From Treponema denticola ATCC 35405 (GTDB lineage Bacteria; Spirochaetota; Spirochaetia; Treponematales; Treponemataceae), in NCBI RefSeq assembly GCF_000008185.1, contig NC_002967.9, forward strand, positions 1,178,001-1,242,000: DNA of 64,000 nucleotides, written 5' to 3'. The notes under the pieces were generated by a model. The model was not told the origin of the DNA. It was given only the letters and a program-made list of their open reading frames with translations, and did not search any database. Positions 55,189-64,000 of this stretch are shown here, piece after piece. The position numbers and the translations under genes were made by a program. Position 1 is the stretch's first letter, and every line of letters begins with the position of its first letter.

Positions 55189-56322
55189 ATGGTGAAACAT
55201 ATTATTGCAAAGAAAAATATTCACTCTGAAAAGTATGACTTTGTTTTTGCAATGTCGGTTCTTCTCCTTTTCGGCGTCGGCTTTGCGACCCTGTATTCCG
55301 GTTCTATTCATTACGCTCAACGTTTTTTTGACAATCACCTTTATTTTGTCGGTAAGCAAATAAAACATTTTATTGCAGGTATCATTGCAATGACGTTTTT
55401 TCTCTTTGTAGATTTTTCTACAATAAGAAAAATGCTGCCTTTTATTATGCTTGCGACTTTTATTTTTTGTCTGCTTCCGTTTATTCCAGGAATCGGAGAA
55501 GAAAGAAACGGTGCTTCCCGATGGATAAATATTGCAGGTTTTATGTTTCAGCCTTCGGAGCTTTTAAAGCTTTCTTTAATTTTATTTTTAGCTAATTTTT
55601 TCGACAAGAAAAACGGTAATTATGATCAGCCTTTAGTTTCGATTATTACGCCTTTTGTTATAATATCTTTGTTTGCTTTTTTGGTATATTTGGAAAATGA
55701 CTTTTCTTCTTCGATGTTTATCTTTTTTATAGCCGGTTTGATGTTCTTTATAGCAGGTGTTCCGATATTATGGTTTATTAAAGGATTTGTAAGTTTTGCA
55801 CCAATCTTTATTTTGATGATTATAACAAAAGAATATAGAATGGAAAGAGTTCTATCTTTTTTGGATCCTTCAAGGAGTCCTTTAGATTCAGGTTTTCAAA
55901 TACAGGCTGCTCTTAATGCATTGACAAGCGGTGGAGTTTGGGGGCAAGGATTAGGAAACGGTTTACGTAAAATAGCAAGTGTACCTGAAATATATTCCGA
56001 TTTTATATTTGTTGTATGGGCTGAGGAAATGGGATTTATAGGTGTTGTGTTTTATATTGCATTACTTGCCTTTTTTGCATTTTTCGGCTATAGGATAGCT
56101 TTTGGTTGTAGGAGCAGATTCGGTGCTTATGTAGCTTTTGGGGCTGTAAGTTGTATACTATCTCAGTCACTGGTAAATTGTGCTGTTGTTTCAAAAATGA
56201 TTCCGGCCACAGGAATACCCCTTCCTTTTTTTTCATCGGGAGGATCATCATTGGTAGTTACGTTTTCTTTATGCGGTCTAATTTTAAATGCATCAGGATA
56301 TGTGAATAAAAAGGAGAAATAG
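55189..56322 (+). CDS. ftsW: Septal glycosyltransferase FtsW (377 aa)
   Basis: Ten hydrophobic segments, with the SEDS signature GAFRWINI-like GASRWINIAGFMFQPSELLKLS, AEEMGFIGVVFYIALLAFF and IPATGIPLPFFSSGGSSLV near the end. Directly abuts murF (stop at 55188, start at 55189). Polymerises septal glycan strands with a partner transpeptidase (FtsI), which is not encoded here. Confidence 0.95.
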   Translation: MVKHIIAKKNIHSEKYDFVFAMSVLLLFGVGFATLYSGSIHYAQRFFDNHLYFVGKQIKHFIAGIIAMTFFLFVDFSTIRKMLPFIMLATFIFCLLPFIPGIGEERNGASRWINIAGFMFQPSELLKLSLILFLANFFDKKNGNYDQPLVSIITPFVIISLFAFLVYLENDFSSSMFIFFIAGLMFFIAGVPILWFIKGFVSFAPIFILMIITKEYRMERVLSFLDPSRSPLDSGFQIQAALNALTSGGVWGQGLGNGLRKIASVPEIYSDFIFVVWAEEMGFIGVVFYIALLAFFAFFGYRIAFGCRSRFGAYVAFGAVSCILSQSLVNCAVVSKMIPATGIPLPFFSSGGSSLVVTFSLCGLILNASGYVNKKEK

Positions 56323-57180
56323 ATGGCTGATATTTTGTATACTTGGAAAAAAAATGAATATTTGAATGATGCATATGTTAAAGAAAAAGTTATTAATGAT
56401 AATAAATCATCAAAGCTTAAATCGGCAGTAGTTAGATTTCTTATTATTAGTTTTGTCTTGCTCTTATTGGGAGAGATTATTTATTATGCAATAATTTTAC
56501 CCTATAGTTCTATAGCAGCAGTAAATATTTCGGGTTGTTCCGATTTAAGTTCGATAGAAGTAAAAAAACTAGCAGGAATCGAAAGTAATACTAAATGGCT
56601 TTCTATAGATTCCTCTGAGATTTCTAAAAAACTTGTATCATATCCCGGAATTGCATCCGTTACCGTAGAAAAGAAATTTCCCGATAAGGTTTCAATTAAA
56701 ATAGTTGAAAGAAAGGCTGTTGCTTTGGCTTTTACCGAAGTTGAAGGAAGAACCGTTCCAATGGAAATTGACGGTTACGGTGTGGTTTTTAGGATAGGTT
56801 CTCCTATTATTAAATCAAATTTGCCTATTATTACAGGGCTTACATTTAAAAGTCCTCGTGAAGGTATGCAGGTTAACGAAAAACTTTCTCAGCTTTTTGT
56901 TCAGTTGGATATTTTACAAAAAAAACATCCCGTTTTATTAAATGAAATATCGGAAATAAAAATTCAACCTAAAAAATACGGAGGTTATGATTTGATTCTC
57001 TATCCTGTAAAGAGTAGATTATCGGTTATAACCAATAAATTTTTGACGGAAGAATCTTTACAATATATGATCCTTATTCTGGATGTAGTTAAGGATATAA
57101 ATTTAGAAAAAAATATTATTGGAATTGATCTACGTGGTGCTAATGCCGTTTATATAAAAAGAGAGGCTAAAGATGAGTGA
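56323..57180 (+). CDS. ftsQ: Cell division protein FtsQ (285 aa)
   Basis: One membrane helix (about 37-62) followed by a POTRA domain (VNISGCSDLSSIEVKKLAGI to VTVEKKFPDKVSIKIVERKA) and the FtsQ beta domain. Directly after ftsW. Links FtsL with the periplasmic division complex. Confidence 0.92.
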   Translation: MADILYTWKKNEYLNDAYVKEKVINDNKSSKLKSAVVRFLIISFVLLLLGEIIYYAIILPYSSIAAVNISGCSDLSSIEVKKLAGIESNTKWLSIDSSEISKKLVSYPGIASVTVEKKFPDKVSIKIVERKAVALAFTEVEGRTVPMEIDGYGVVFRIGSPIIKSNLPIITGLTFKSPREGMQVNEKLSQLFVQLDILQKKHPVLLNEISEIKIQPKKYGGYDLILYPVKSRLSVITNKFLTEESLQYMILILDVVKDINLEKNIIGIDLRGANAVYIKREAKDE

Positions 57181-58417
57181 TGATATAATCGTAGGTTTGG
57201 ATATAGGAAGTAAAAATATTCGAGTTGTTGTTGCCGAAAAAAATGACGAAGGGCATTTACAGATAACGGGTATCGGTATGAGTGAATCGACGGGCATACA
57301 TCGGGGTATTGTCACTAATATTGAGAATACCGTTCAGGGTATAAATAAGGCTGTTGATGAGGCTGAGGTTATGTCCGGTGTAGATATTTCCCATTGTACT
57401 GTCGGCTTGGGCGGAGTTCATATAGAGGGAGTCAACTCTAAGGGTGTTTTTCCTATAAGAGACAAGGGTAAAAATAATAAGGAAATCGACCGCTCCGATA
57501 TAGATGCAGTAATTAATTCTGCACAGGCTGTTGAGTTTACAGGAGATAGAGAAATAATTCATGTTGTGCCTCAGTCTTATACGGTAGATAGGCAGCGTGG
57601 AATCAAAGATCCGCTAAATATGATAGGTACAAGACTTGAAGCCGAGGTTCATTTAATAACGGGTGTAGCAACCTCTATGAAAAATATTCCAAACTGTGTT
57701 CAAAGAGCCGATTTAAATATAGACGGCTTAATGCATAACGGTTTGGCGGATGTAAGAGCTGTTATGACAAATGATGAACAAGAGCTTGGTTCAATTTTAA
57801 TAGATATCGGAGCAGGCACTACCGATATAGTTGTTATGCAAAACGGAGGACCTATAATTACGGCCGCATTACCTGTAGGCGGAATACAGGTTACCAATGA
57901 TCTTGCAATAGTAAAAAGTATTCCGTTTGATACGGCGGAAAAAATAAAAATATCAAGCGGATGCTGCTGGATGCCTTTTGTTGAAAGAGATGAGCAGGTT
58001 TTAATTCCGGCTTTTGGAGGAAGAGGACCTGAAGAAATTTATAGAAGTGAGATTTGCGAAATATTGCAAGCCCGCATGGCTGAAATTTTTGTAATGGTAA
58101 AAAATAAGGTGGATGACCTTACGCAAGGTTCCCGCCTTGGCGGTTCCGTTATAATATGCGGAGGCGGAGCCTTGCTAAACGGTACAACGGAATTAGCTGA
58201 TGAAATATTCGGTATGCAATCTGCCAGACTGGGAATTCCTTCAACTATAGGAGGAGTTGTAGGGCGATATCGAAGCCCGGAGTTCGCTACGGTGTTGGGA
58301 TTAATATTGCATAGATTAGATGATCAAAATAAAATAGGTAAGGTTTCAAGTTCCAGAAAAGAAAATTCGGGGCTTGTTGTTTCAAAAATAAAAAATTTTA
58401 TAAAAGAATTATTTTAA
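57173..58417 (+). CDS. ftsA: Cell division protein FtsA (414 aa)
   Basis: Actin-like: phosphate loops [18 protein letters not shown] and [18 protein letters not shown], adenosine motif [11 protein letters not shown]. The C-terminal [15 protein letters not shown] is an amphipathic membrane-targeting helix. Tethers FtsZ to the membrane. Overlaps ftsQ by 8 bases. Confidence 0.96.
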   Translation: MSDDIIVGLDIGSKNIRVVVAEKNDEGHLQITGIGMSESTGIHRGIVTNIENTVQGINKAVDEAEVMSGVDISHCTVGLGGVHIEGVNSKGVFPIRDKGKNNKEIDRSDIDAVINSAQAVEFTGDREIIHVVPQSYTVDRQRGIKDPLNMIGTRLEAEVHLITGVATSMKNIPNCVQRADLNIDGLMHNGLADVRAVMTNDEQELGSILIDIGAGTTDIVVMQNGGPIITAALPVGGIQVTNDLAIVKSIPFDTAEKIKISSGCCWMPFVERDEQVLIPAFGGRGPEEIYRSEICEILQARMAEIFVMVKNKVDDLTQGSRLGGSVIICGGGALLNGTTELADEIFGMQSARLGIPSTIGGVVGRYRSPEFATVLGLILHRLDDQNKIGKVSSSRKENSGLVVSKIKNFIKELF

Positions 58418-58442
58418 AATTGCATACGGGAGGGTTATTGGT

Positions 58443-59726
58443 ATGTTATATGAAGTAATGGAAGACAAGGTAAATAACGAGGTTGTCGATGCAGGTACTC
58501 CGGCTATAATAAAAGTTATAGGCGCCGGAGGAGGCGGTTCAAATGCCGTAAACAGGATGATGTCCAGCAATATGAGGTATGTTGACTTTATAGTTGCAAA
58601 TACCGATTTACAGGCTTTACGTCATTCAAATGCTCCTTTAAAATTACCTATAGGAACAAAGATTACCAAGGGCTTGGGTTCAGGAGGAGACCCTGAAATA
58701 GGAGAGCAGGCTGCAATTGAAGATCGAGAAATAATTGCAAATGCAATAAAAGATGCAGACATGCTTTTTATAACGGCAGGCATGGGCGGGGGCACAGGTA
58801 CCGGCTCAGCTCCGATTATTGCCGAAATTGCTAAGGAGCAGGGGATTTTAACCGTTGCCGTAGTTACAAAGCCGTTTGCATTTGAAGGCCGTAAAAGAAT
58901 GAGCCTTGCAGAAGAAGGAATAAAGAAATTAAGAGAATCCGTAGACACAGTAATTACTATTCCTAATCAGCACTTATTGAATATGGTAGATCCTTCGACT
59001 CCTGTTGTAGAAGCTTTTAAAAAGGCTGATGATGTTTTACGTCAGGCTGTTCAAGGTATATCGGATTTAATTTATCAACATGGAGAAATTAATGTCGATT
59101 TAGCCGATGTTAAAGCCGTAATGAAAGCGCAGGGTAATGCTCATATGGGTGTAGGTATAGGGGAAGGACAAAATAGAGCCGTGGACGCTGCAACAAATGC
59201 ACTTAACAATCCTTTACTTGAAGAAGCCAGAGTTGAAGGGGCTAAAAATCTTTTGGTAAATATTTGCGGAAGCGAAAAACTAACCATGCATGAACTTTCT
59301 GAGATTATGGATATCATTAATGCCGGAGCAGATCCTGATGTGGCTACTTTTTTCGGTGCAACCATAGATCCTTCCGTAGAAAACAAAGTTGTTGTTACAC
59401 TTATTGCAACAGGTTTTAGATCAAACGATAAGTTTCCTATTGATGATGCAGCATCTAACAGGAAGCCTGTTCGTGATAATGCAGAAAACTTGGTATTTAC
59501 AGATGATTCTTTTATGACTTCAAGAGAGTGGACTAAGGTTAATAAAACAACGCCTCCTACTCTTTCCGGGCTTGGATTAAGAAATAGGAGTGAGACATCT
59601 TCCGAAAAACATTATGAAGATATCTATGTTGCAGAAAGAAAGCCTTCTTTTAGCTCTATTGTTCCGCCTATGGAAAGTGATTTGGAAACTCCTGCATATT
59701 ACAGAAATCAAAATGCTTTAAGATAG
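58443..59726 (+). CDS. ftsZ: Cell division protein FtsZ (427 aa)
   Basis: Tubulin-like GTPase: [18 protein letters not shown], the GTP signature [18 protein letters not shown], and the T7 loop [16 protein letters not shown] 100-residue C-terminal linker ends in [14 protein letters not shown], a variant of the LDIPAFLR-type tail that binds FtsA. Forms the Z-ring. Confidence 0.98.
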   Translation: MLYEVMEDKVNNEVVDAGTPAIIKVIGAGGGGSNAVNRMMSSNMRYVDFIVANTDLQALRHSNAPLKLPIGTKITKGLGSGGDPEIGEQAAIEDREIIANAIKDADMLFITAGMGGGTGTGSAPIIAEIAKEQGILTVAVVTKPFAFEGRKRMSLAEEGIKKLRESVDTVITIPNQHLLNMVDPSTPVVEAFKKADDVLRQAVQGISDLIYQHGEINVDLADVKAVMKAQGNAHMGVGIGEGQNRAVDAATNALNNPLLEEARVEGAKNLLVNICGSEKLTMHELSEIMDIINAGADPDVATFFGATIDPSVENKVVVTLIATGFRSNDKFPIDDAASNRKPVRDNAENLVFTDDSFMTSREWTKVNKTTPPTLSGLGLRNRSETSSEKHYEDIYVAERKPSFSSIVPPMESDLETPAYYRNQNALR

Positions 59727-59738
59727 GAGGAAAATAAA

Positions 59739-60653
59739 CTGACAAAGATACAGCTTCGGGCTTTTTACGGATTTTTAATTTCAGCGGAATCTCATTCCAA
59801 AGCAACAGCTCAAACCTATATTAATACTTTGCAATTATTTCAAGAACATATGTCCGATAGTTTAATTGAAAATGCAACGGAAGCCGACTGTATTGATTTT
59901 ATTTTGCATAGATCCGAGTCCGGAATTATGGCTAAAACCATAGCCAAGGATATTGCAGCTCTTAATTCCTTTTTTAGATTTTTAATTATCGAAGGAGTTA
60001 GAAAAGATAATCCGAGTGAGAGTATCGAAAGACCAAAAAGGGAAAAGACCCTGCCCAGAGTTTTATCTCCGGATGAAGTAGACAGCCTTTTTGCTGCAAT
60101 TCCTTTGGATTCTCCTAATAATATAAGAGATAGGGCTTTATTTGAGCTTATTTATTCTGCAGGTCTTAGAGTCAGCGAGATTGTTAATTTAAAAATGGAA
60201 GATATTTTTTATGATGAAGATTTAATTAAGGTTACGGGAAAGGGCAATAAAGAAAGAATTGTTCCTTTCGGCAGTGCCGCCAAGTATTGGCTTAAGCAAT
60301 ATATACTTGAAGCCCGTACCGAACTATTAAAACCTAAGCATCCTGAAAACACATTGATTTCAGGTTCCGTATTTTTAAATAACAGAGGAGCTGTTTTAAC
60401 CAGAAAGGGAATTTGGAAAAGAATAAATGAGCTTTCAAATTTTTCCGGTATTGAAACAAAGGTTCATACTTTAAGACATTCTTATGCTACGCATTTACTT
60501 GCCGGAGGAGCGGATTTGAGATCTGTTCAATGTCTTTTGGGGCATTCCGATATTTCTACAACTCAAGTTTATACGCATATCGAGGATAAGTCGTTACAAA
60601 TGTATCATAATAAATTTTTTGATACTAAAAAGTTAGAGCGAGGTATAAAATGA
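59739..60653 (+). CDS. XerC/XerD-type tyrosine recombinase with probable CTG start (304 aa)
   Basis: The catalytic set is present: Arg in YSAGLRVSEIVNL, Lys in VTGKGNKERIVPFG, HTLRHSYATHLL, LLGHSDISTTQVY and the Tyr in TTQVYTHIED. An N-terminal SAM-like domain (FLISAESHSKATAQTYINTL) is complete only if translation begins at CTG 59739, eight bases after AGGAGG. The first standard start in frame (TTG 59829) would remove 30 residues of this domain. Probably resolves chromosome dimers at dif during division, fitting its place behind ftsZ. XerC versus XerD is not decided. Confidence 0.85.
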   Translation: MTKIQLRAFYGFLISAESHSKATAQTYINTLQLFQEHMSDSLIENATEADCIDFILHRSESGIMAKTIAKDIAALNSFFRFLIIEGVRKDNPSESIERPKREKTLPRVLSPDEVDSLFAAIPLDSPNNIRDRALFELIYSAGLRVSEIVNLKMEDIFYDEDLIKVTGKGNKERIVPFGSAAKYWLKQYILEARTELLKPKHPENTLISGSVFLNNRGAVLTRKGIWKRINELSNFSGIETKVHTLRHSYATHLLAGGADLRSVQCLLGHSDISTTQVYTHIEDKSLQMYHNKFFDTKKLERGIK

Positions 60654-61372
60654 AAAAAAGATTTTGTTTTGTAATAATTACTTTGTTGTTAATTTTTATA
60701 TTGGGAAGCTGTAACAAGGTTACAAGTATTCGAAGACTTCAAGAATTGGAAGAAGGAGTCAGTAATCCTAATACGGAGGCCGAATTAAAAGATGCTATAA
60801 GAAAATATGAAAAAAGAGTTGACGATATAATGATTGCAGAAGAAAGGATAGGTATTTGGTATAAAATACTCGGCTCAAGGTATATGGATCAAAAAATGTA
60901 TAAAAAAGCATTAAAAGCTTTTCAATCTGCATTGGAGTATTATCCGGAGAATCAAAATTTATTTTATCAGGCCGGTCTTGCTGCAAGTTTAACGGCAAAA
61001 AATTCTTTAGATTTTGAATTGACCGGAACCGACATCGAGAAAAAAAGATATTTTGATCTTGCCGTTTCCGCTTATAAGCGTGCTCTTGAAATAGATCCTA
61101 AACATGCAAAGGCTGTTTATGCTCTATCGGTATTGTACATATTCGAATTAAATCGTCCTACCGAAGCAATTCCCATTTTAGAAAAAATTACCGAATGGGA
61201 AAAGAAACCTATAGATCATTTATTTTTACTTGGGGCTGCTTATTATATGACAGGTGAAAATGAAAAAGCTATTGCCGTTTATGAGCGCATTATCGAAATT
61301 TCAAGCAGCGCAGAAAAAAAAGCAAAAGCGGAAAGCAATATTAGGGAGATTAGGAGTTCGGGAGGAAGATAG
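60650..61372 (+). CDS. TPR lipoprotein (240 aa)
   Basis: Lipobox ILGSC (cysteine 21) after a hydrophobic signal. Residues ~60-230 contain tandem TPR units (MYKKALKAFQSALEYYPENQ, AVSAYKRALEIDPKHAKAVY, GAAYYMTGENEKAIAVYERI). ATG overlaps the recombinase stop by 4 bases. A scaffold in the periplasm or outer membrane, perhaps for division or envelope assembly. No functional partner is visible. Confidence 0.75.
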   Translation: MKKRFCFVIITLLLIFILGSCNKVTSIRRLQELEEGVSNPNTEAELKDAIRKYEKRVDDIMIAEERIGIWYKILGSRYMDQKMYKKALKAFQSALEYYPENQNLFYQAGLAASLTAKNSLDFELTGTDIEKKRYFDLAVSAYKRALEIDPKHAKAVYALSVLYIFELNRPTEAIPILEKITEWEKKPIDHLFLLGAAYYMTGENEKAIAVYERIIEISSSAEKKAKAESNIREIRSSGGR

Positions 61373-61375
61373 AAA

Positions 61376-62308
61376 GTGAAGATATCCGAAAAAGAAAGTT
61401 TGTACATAGGATTATCTCATTGCTATTTTCTCAAAGGAAGGGAAAAGCTTGTTCTGTCGGAAAAGCTTGATTCCTTATCTTCTCTTGTGTCGCTTTCTCT
61501 AAAAGATATTTCGGAAATTATCGGCAGGCAGGTAAGGCCCAAAAAATGGGATAAAGATTTACTGAAATCCCTTACGGATTCAAGTATAAAACTTATGAGC
61601 TCATACGGCATAAGGATGCTTTATTTTTATGATTCGGATTTTCCTCCGCAGCTTAGGGAGATTCCCGATCATCCATTTACCGTTTTTTATAGAGGCCTTC
61701 TTCCTTCTCCTGAACAGCCTATGCTTGCGATGGTAGGAACAAGGCGGCCTACGGGGGACGGAATTGAACAAGCCTTGAATTTGGGAAAAGAATGTGCCGA
61801 AAAAAATATTCCTGTTGTGTCGGGATTGGCTTTCGGTATAGATTGTTTTTCTCATAAGGGCTGTCTTGAAGGAGAAGGTAAGACCTTGGCAGTATTGGCC
61901 TGCGGGCCTGAAATGATTTATCCCCGTTCAAATAAAAAACTTGCTGCAAATATTTTGGAATCTAGCGGTTGTATTTTAAGTGAATATGCTCCGGGAACGG
62001 AACCGTTGTCCTACCGCTTTCCCGAAAGAAATAGAATTATTTCGGGACTTTCGCGTTCCGTTTTAATTGTAGAAGCTCCAAAAAAATCGGGTGCTCTTAT
62101 TACTGCGGATTTTGCCTTGGAGCAGGGCAGAGATGTTTATGTATGCGGCCTTCTTCTTAATTCTTTACAAAATGAAGGCGGTAAAGCCCTTTACGAACAA
62201 GGCGCATTTGCGATAAAATCCATAGATGATATTTTACATGATTGGAAATATCCTACGGAAAATAATTTAAGAAATAATCAGCAAAATATGCTGTTTACTA
62301 ATTTATAG
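61376..62308 (+). CDS. dprA: DNA processing protein DprA (310 aa)
   Basis: Rossmann core with AMVGTRRPTGDGIEQALNLG, PVVSGLAFGIDCFSHKGCLE and GKTLAVLACGPEMIYPRSNK, then YRFPERNRIISGLSRSVLIV. DprA loads RecA on single-stranded DNA in competence. The start codon is GTG, after GGAGG with a 10-base gap. No winged-helix C-terminal extension is visible. Confidence 0.92.
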   Translation: MKISEKESLYIGLSHCYFLKGREKLVLSEKLDSLSSLVSLSLKDISEIIGRQVRPKKWDKDLLKSLTDSSIKLMSSYGIRMLYFYDSDFPPQLREIPDHPFTVFYRGLLPSPEQPMLAMVGTRRPTGDGIEQALNLGKECAEKNIPVVSGLAFGIDCFSHKGCLEGEGKTLAVLACGPEMIYPRSNKKLAANILESSGCILSEYAPGTEPLSYRFPERNRIISGLSRSVLIVEAPKKSGALITADFALEQGRDVYVCGLLLNSLQNEGGKALYEQGAFAIKSIDDILHDWKYPTENNLRNNQQNMLFTNL

Positions 62309-62326
62309 ATTATGAGGTATTGATTT

Positions 62327-64000
62327 ATGGAAAACACGATGAATGAAACAAAAAAAACTAAACGTACTGCAAAAAAAACAAAACAGCATTGCTTGGTTAT
62401 AGTCGAGTCCCCCGCAAAGGCTAAGACAATCGAAAAATATTTAGGAGGCGATTATATCGTAAGAGCTTCTATGGGGCATTTGATAGATTTGCCTAAATCA
62501 AGATTGGCAATCGATATAGAACATAATTTTACTCCCGAATATATAACGGTTAGAGGGCGAGCTAAAATTTTAAAAGAACTAAAAAAGGAAGCAAAAAAAT
62601 CTTCGAGCGTTTTTCTTGCAAGTGATAATGATAGAGAAGGGGAGGCTATTGCCTTTCATTTACATGAAGCCTTGCTTCCGGAATGTTCTTCTCCGATAAA
62701 AAGAATAGTTTTTAACGAAATTACTCCCAATGCAATCCAAGAAGCCGTAAAAAATCCCATGGATATAGACATGGGAAAGGTAAATGCTCAAAAATCCAGA
62801 AGAGTTTTGGATAGATTGGTCGGTTATAACCTATCTCCGCTTCTTTGGCAAAAAGTAAAAAACGGATTGTCGGCAGGTCGTGTTCAATCCGTTGCATTGC
62901 GTTTAATCTGTGAACGGGAAGAAGAGGTTGAAAATTTTATTCCTGATGAGTATTGGACTCTTGACGGAGATTTTAAATACAATAAAACTTCTTTTGAAGC
63001 TCAACTTGTAAAATACAAGGATAATAAGCCTGAATTAAAAAATCAAAAAGAGGTTGATGCAATCATCAAGGAGTTGAAGTCTTTACCTGCTGTTGTAGAT
63101 GATATTAAGATAACGGAAAAAAGTATAAAGCCTCGCCCTCCGTTTACAACTTCTACATTGCAACAGGTTGCCGCAAACAGAATAGGCTTTACATCGAAAA
63201 AGACAATGCAGGTAGCCCAGCAGCTGTATGAAGGTGTTGCTGTCGGTTCTACCAGAGTCGGTTTGATTACCTATATGCGTACCGATTCGATAAGAATTTC
63301 CGATACGGCAATAGAGGCTGTCCGTAAATGGATTAATGAAAATCATCCTAAAGAATTGCCTGATGGGCCGAATGTATACGCAGCAGGAAAAAAAGCACAG
63401 GATGCACACGAGGCAATTCGTCCTACATACATTGAGTATACTCCTTCTTATTTAAAAGAATTCTTAACCCGTGATCAGTTAAGACTTTATTCTTTGATTT
63501 GGGAACGTTTTGTTTCAAGTCAAATGAAAAATGCAAAGACAAAAACATCGAGTTATGAAATAAAGGTGGGGGATGCCGTTTTTCGTGCAGCTTCTACAAA
63601 GATAACCGAAAAAGGTTTTTACACGGTTACAAAAACATTAATTTCAAAAGATGAAAAAGGAACTTCTCTTCCGTCTATGAAGGTGGGAGATGAAATAAGT
63701 ATTGAAAGTTTAAGACCTGAACAGCATTTTACTCAAGGCCCTGCCCGTTATACGGATGCAAGTATCGTAAAAATGCTTGAAGAAAAAGGAATCGGAAGAC
63801 CTTCAACCTATGCGCCTATTATTTCCGTTTTACTTGAACGCTATTATGTAACAAGATCTAATAAACAGCTTGTTCCGACTCAGCTGGGAAGAATTATCAA
63901 CAATCTTTTAGTCAAAAATTTTTCCGAAATAATAGATGTAAACTTTACTGCCGGAATGGAAAACCGCTTGGACGAAGTAGCTGAAAATAAAATAGAATGG
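62327..64000 (+). CDS. topA: DNA topoisomerase I (C-terminus beyond window)
   Basis: 558 codons visible. TOPRIM: LVIVESPAKAKTIEKYLGGD and SDNDREGEAIAFHLHEAL. Active tyrosine about Y316 in GLITYMRTDSIRISD. KGLSAGRVQSVALRLI and LEEKGIGRPSTYAPIISVLL are further TopA signatures. Relaxes negative supercoils. Zinc-binding C-terminal part lies outside the window. GAGG precedes the ATG. Confidence 0.97.
   Translation, partial: MENTMNETKKTKRTAKKTKQHCLVIVESPAKAKTIEKYLGGDYIVRASMGHLIDLPKSRLAIDIEHNFTPEYITVRGRAKILKELKKEAKKSSSVFLASDNDREGEAIAFHLHEALLPECSSPIKRIVFNEITPNAIQEAVKNPMDIDMGKVNAQKSRRVLDRLVGYNLSPLLWQKVKNGLSAGRVQSVALRLICEREEEVENFIPDEYWTLDGDFKYNKTSFEAQLVKYKDNKPELKNQKEVDAIIKELKSLPAVVDDIKITEKSIKPRPPFTTSTLQQVAANRIGFTSKKTMQVAQQLYEGVAVGSTRVGLITYMRTDSIRISDTAIEAVRKWINENHPKELPDGPNVYAAGKKAQDAHEAIRPTYIEYTPSYLKEFLTRDQLRLYSLIWERFVSSQMKNAKTKTSSYEIKVGDAVFRAASTKITEKGFYTVTKTLISKDEKGTSLPSMKVGDEISIESLRPEQHFTQGPARYTDASIVKMLEEKGIGRPSTYAPIISVLLERYYVTRSNKQLVPTQLGRIINNLLVKNFSEIIDVNFTAGMENRLDEVAENKIEW

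Overview
The window is a Treponema chromosome, most probably T. denticola. The 16S gene is spirochaetal and matches what I remember of T. denticola. The order groEL, rrn operon, mraZ-rsmH-ftsL-murF-ftsW-ftsQ-ftsA-ftsZ also fits that genus. The species call rests on memory, not on a search.

Bases 1 to about 24,618 are the right part of a prophage; its left end lies outside the window. Nearly everything reads leftward (minus strand). From the right: a tyrosine integrase beside a tRNA-Met(CAT) gene; a rightward immunity block (a small HTH repressor, a secreted Sel1-repeat protein, a small membrane protein); a leftward early promoter flanked by two related palindromic operators; a run of small early genes; a ParB-like protein; a lambda-O-like replication protein with repeated GGTAACGC motifs inside its own gene; terminase small and large subunits; an HNH protein; portal; a Bbp19-like protein; scaffold; major capsid; a Bbp16-like cement protein; T7 gp11- and gp12-like tail proteins; and three internal virion proteins in the gp14-gp15-gp16 arrangement. 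This is a short-tailed phage with a Bordetella BPP-1-like capsid module. No lysis genes, tail fibre or left attachment site are visible.

Bases 24,600 to 41,300 are chromosome: tRNA-Met, a class III nucleotide cyclase, groEL, and a compact five-gene operon (31,923 to 27,372, minus) with its own promoter, a palindromic candidate operator and a terminator. That operon encodes a haem/iron ABC importer, a flavodoxin-like protein and a radical-SAM enzyme of the HemW/HutW/ChuW type, and it looks like an anaerobic haem-use operon. Diverging from it is a decayed second locus (methyltransferase, permease and ATPase remnants). Then come a DPBB+SPOR envelope protein, a secreted GH-A-like protein, the proton-translocating transhydrogenase operon pntAa-pntAb-pntB, in which PntB carries two almost identical copies of its NADP-binding domain, and two tandem paralogous lipoproteins.

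Bases 41,300 to 47,050 hold an rRNA operon (two strong promoters, 16S, tRNA-Ile(GAT), 23S, 5S). Then a DUF2339 membrane protein and a prolyl oligopeptidase precede a reduced division and cell-wall cluster: mraZ (with a four-repeat MraZ-type operator over its promoter), rsmH, ftsL, murF, ftsW, ftsQ, ftsA, ftsZ. It continues into a XerC/D-type recombinase that seems to start at CTG, a TPR lipoprotein, dprA and the first part of topA.
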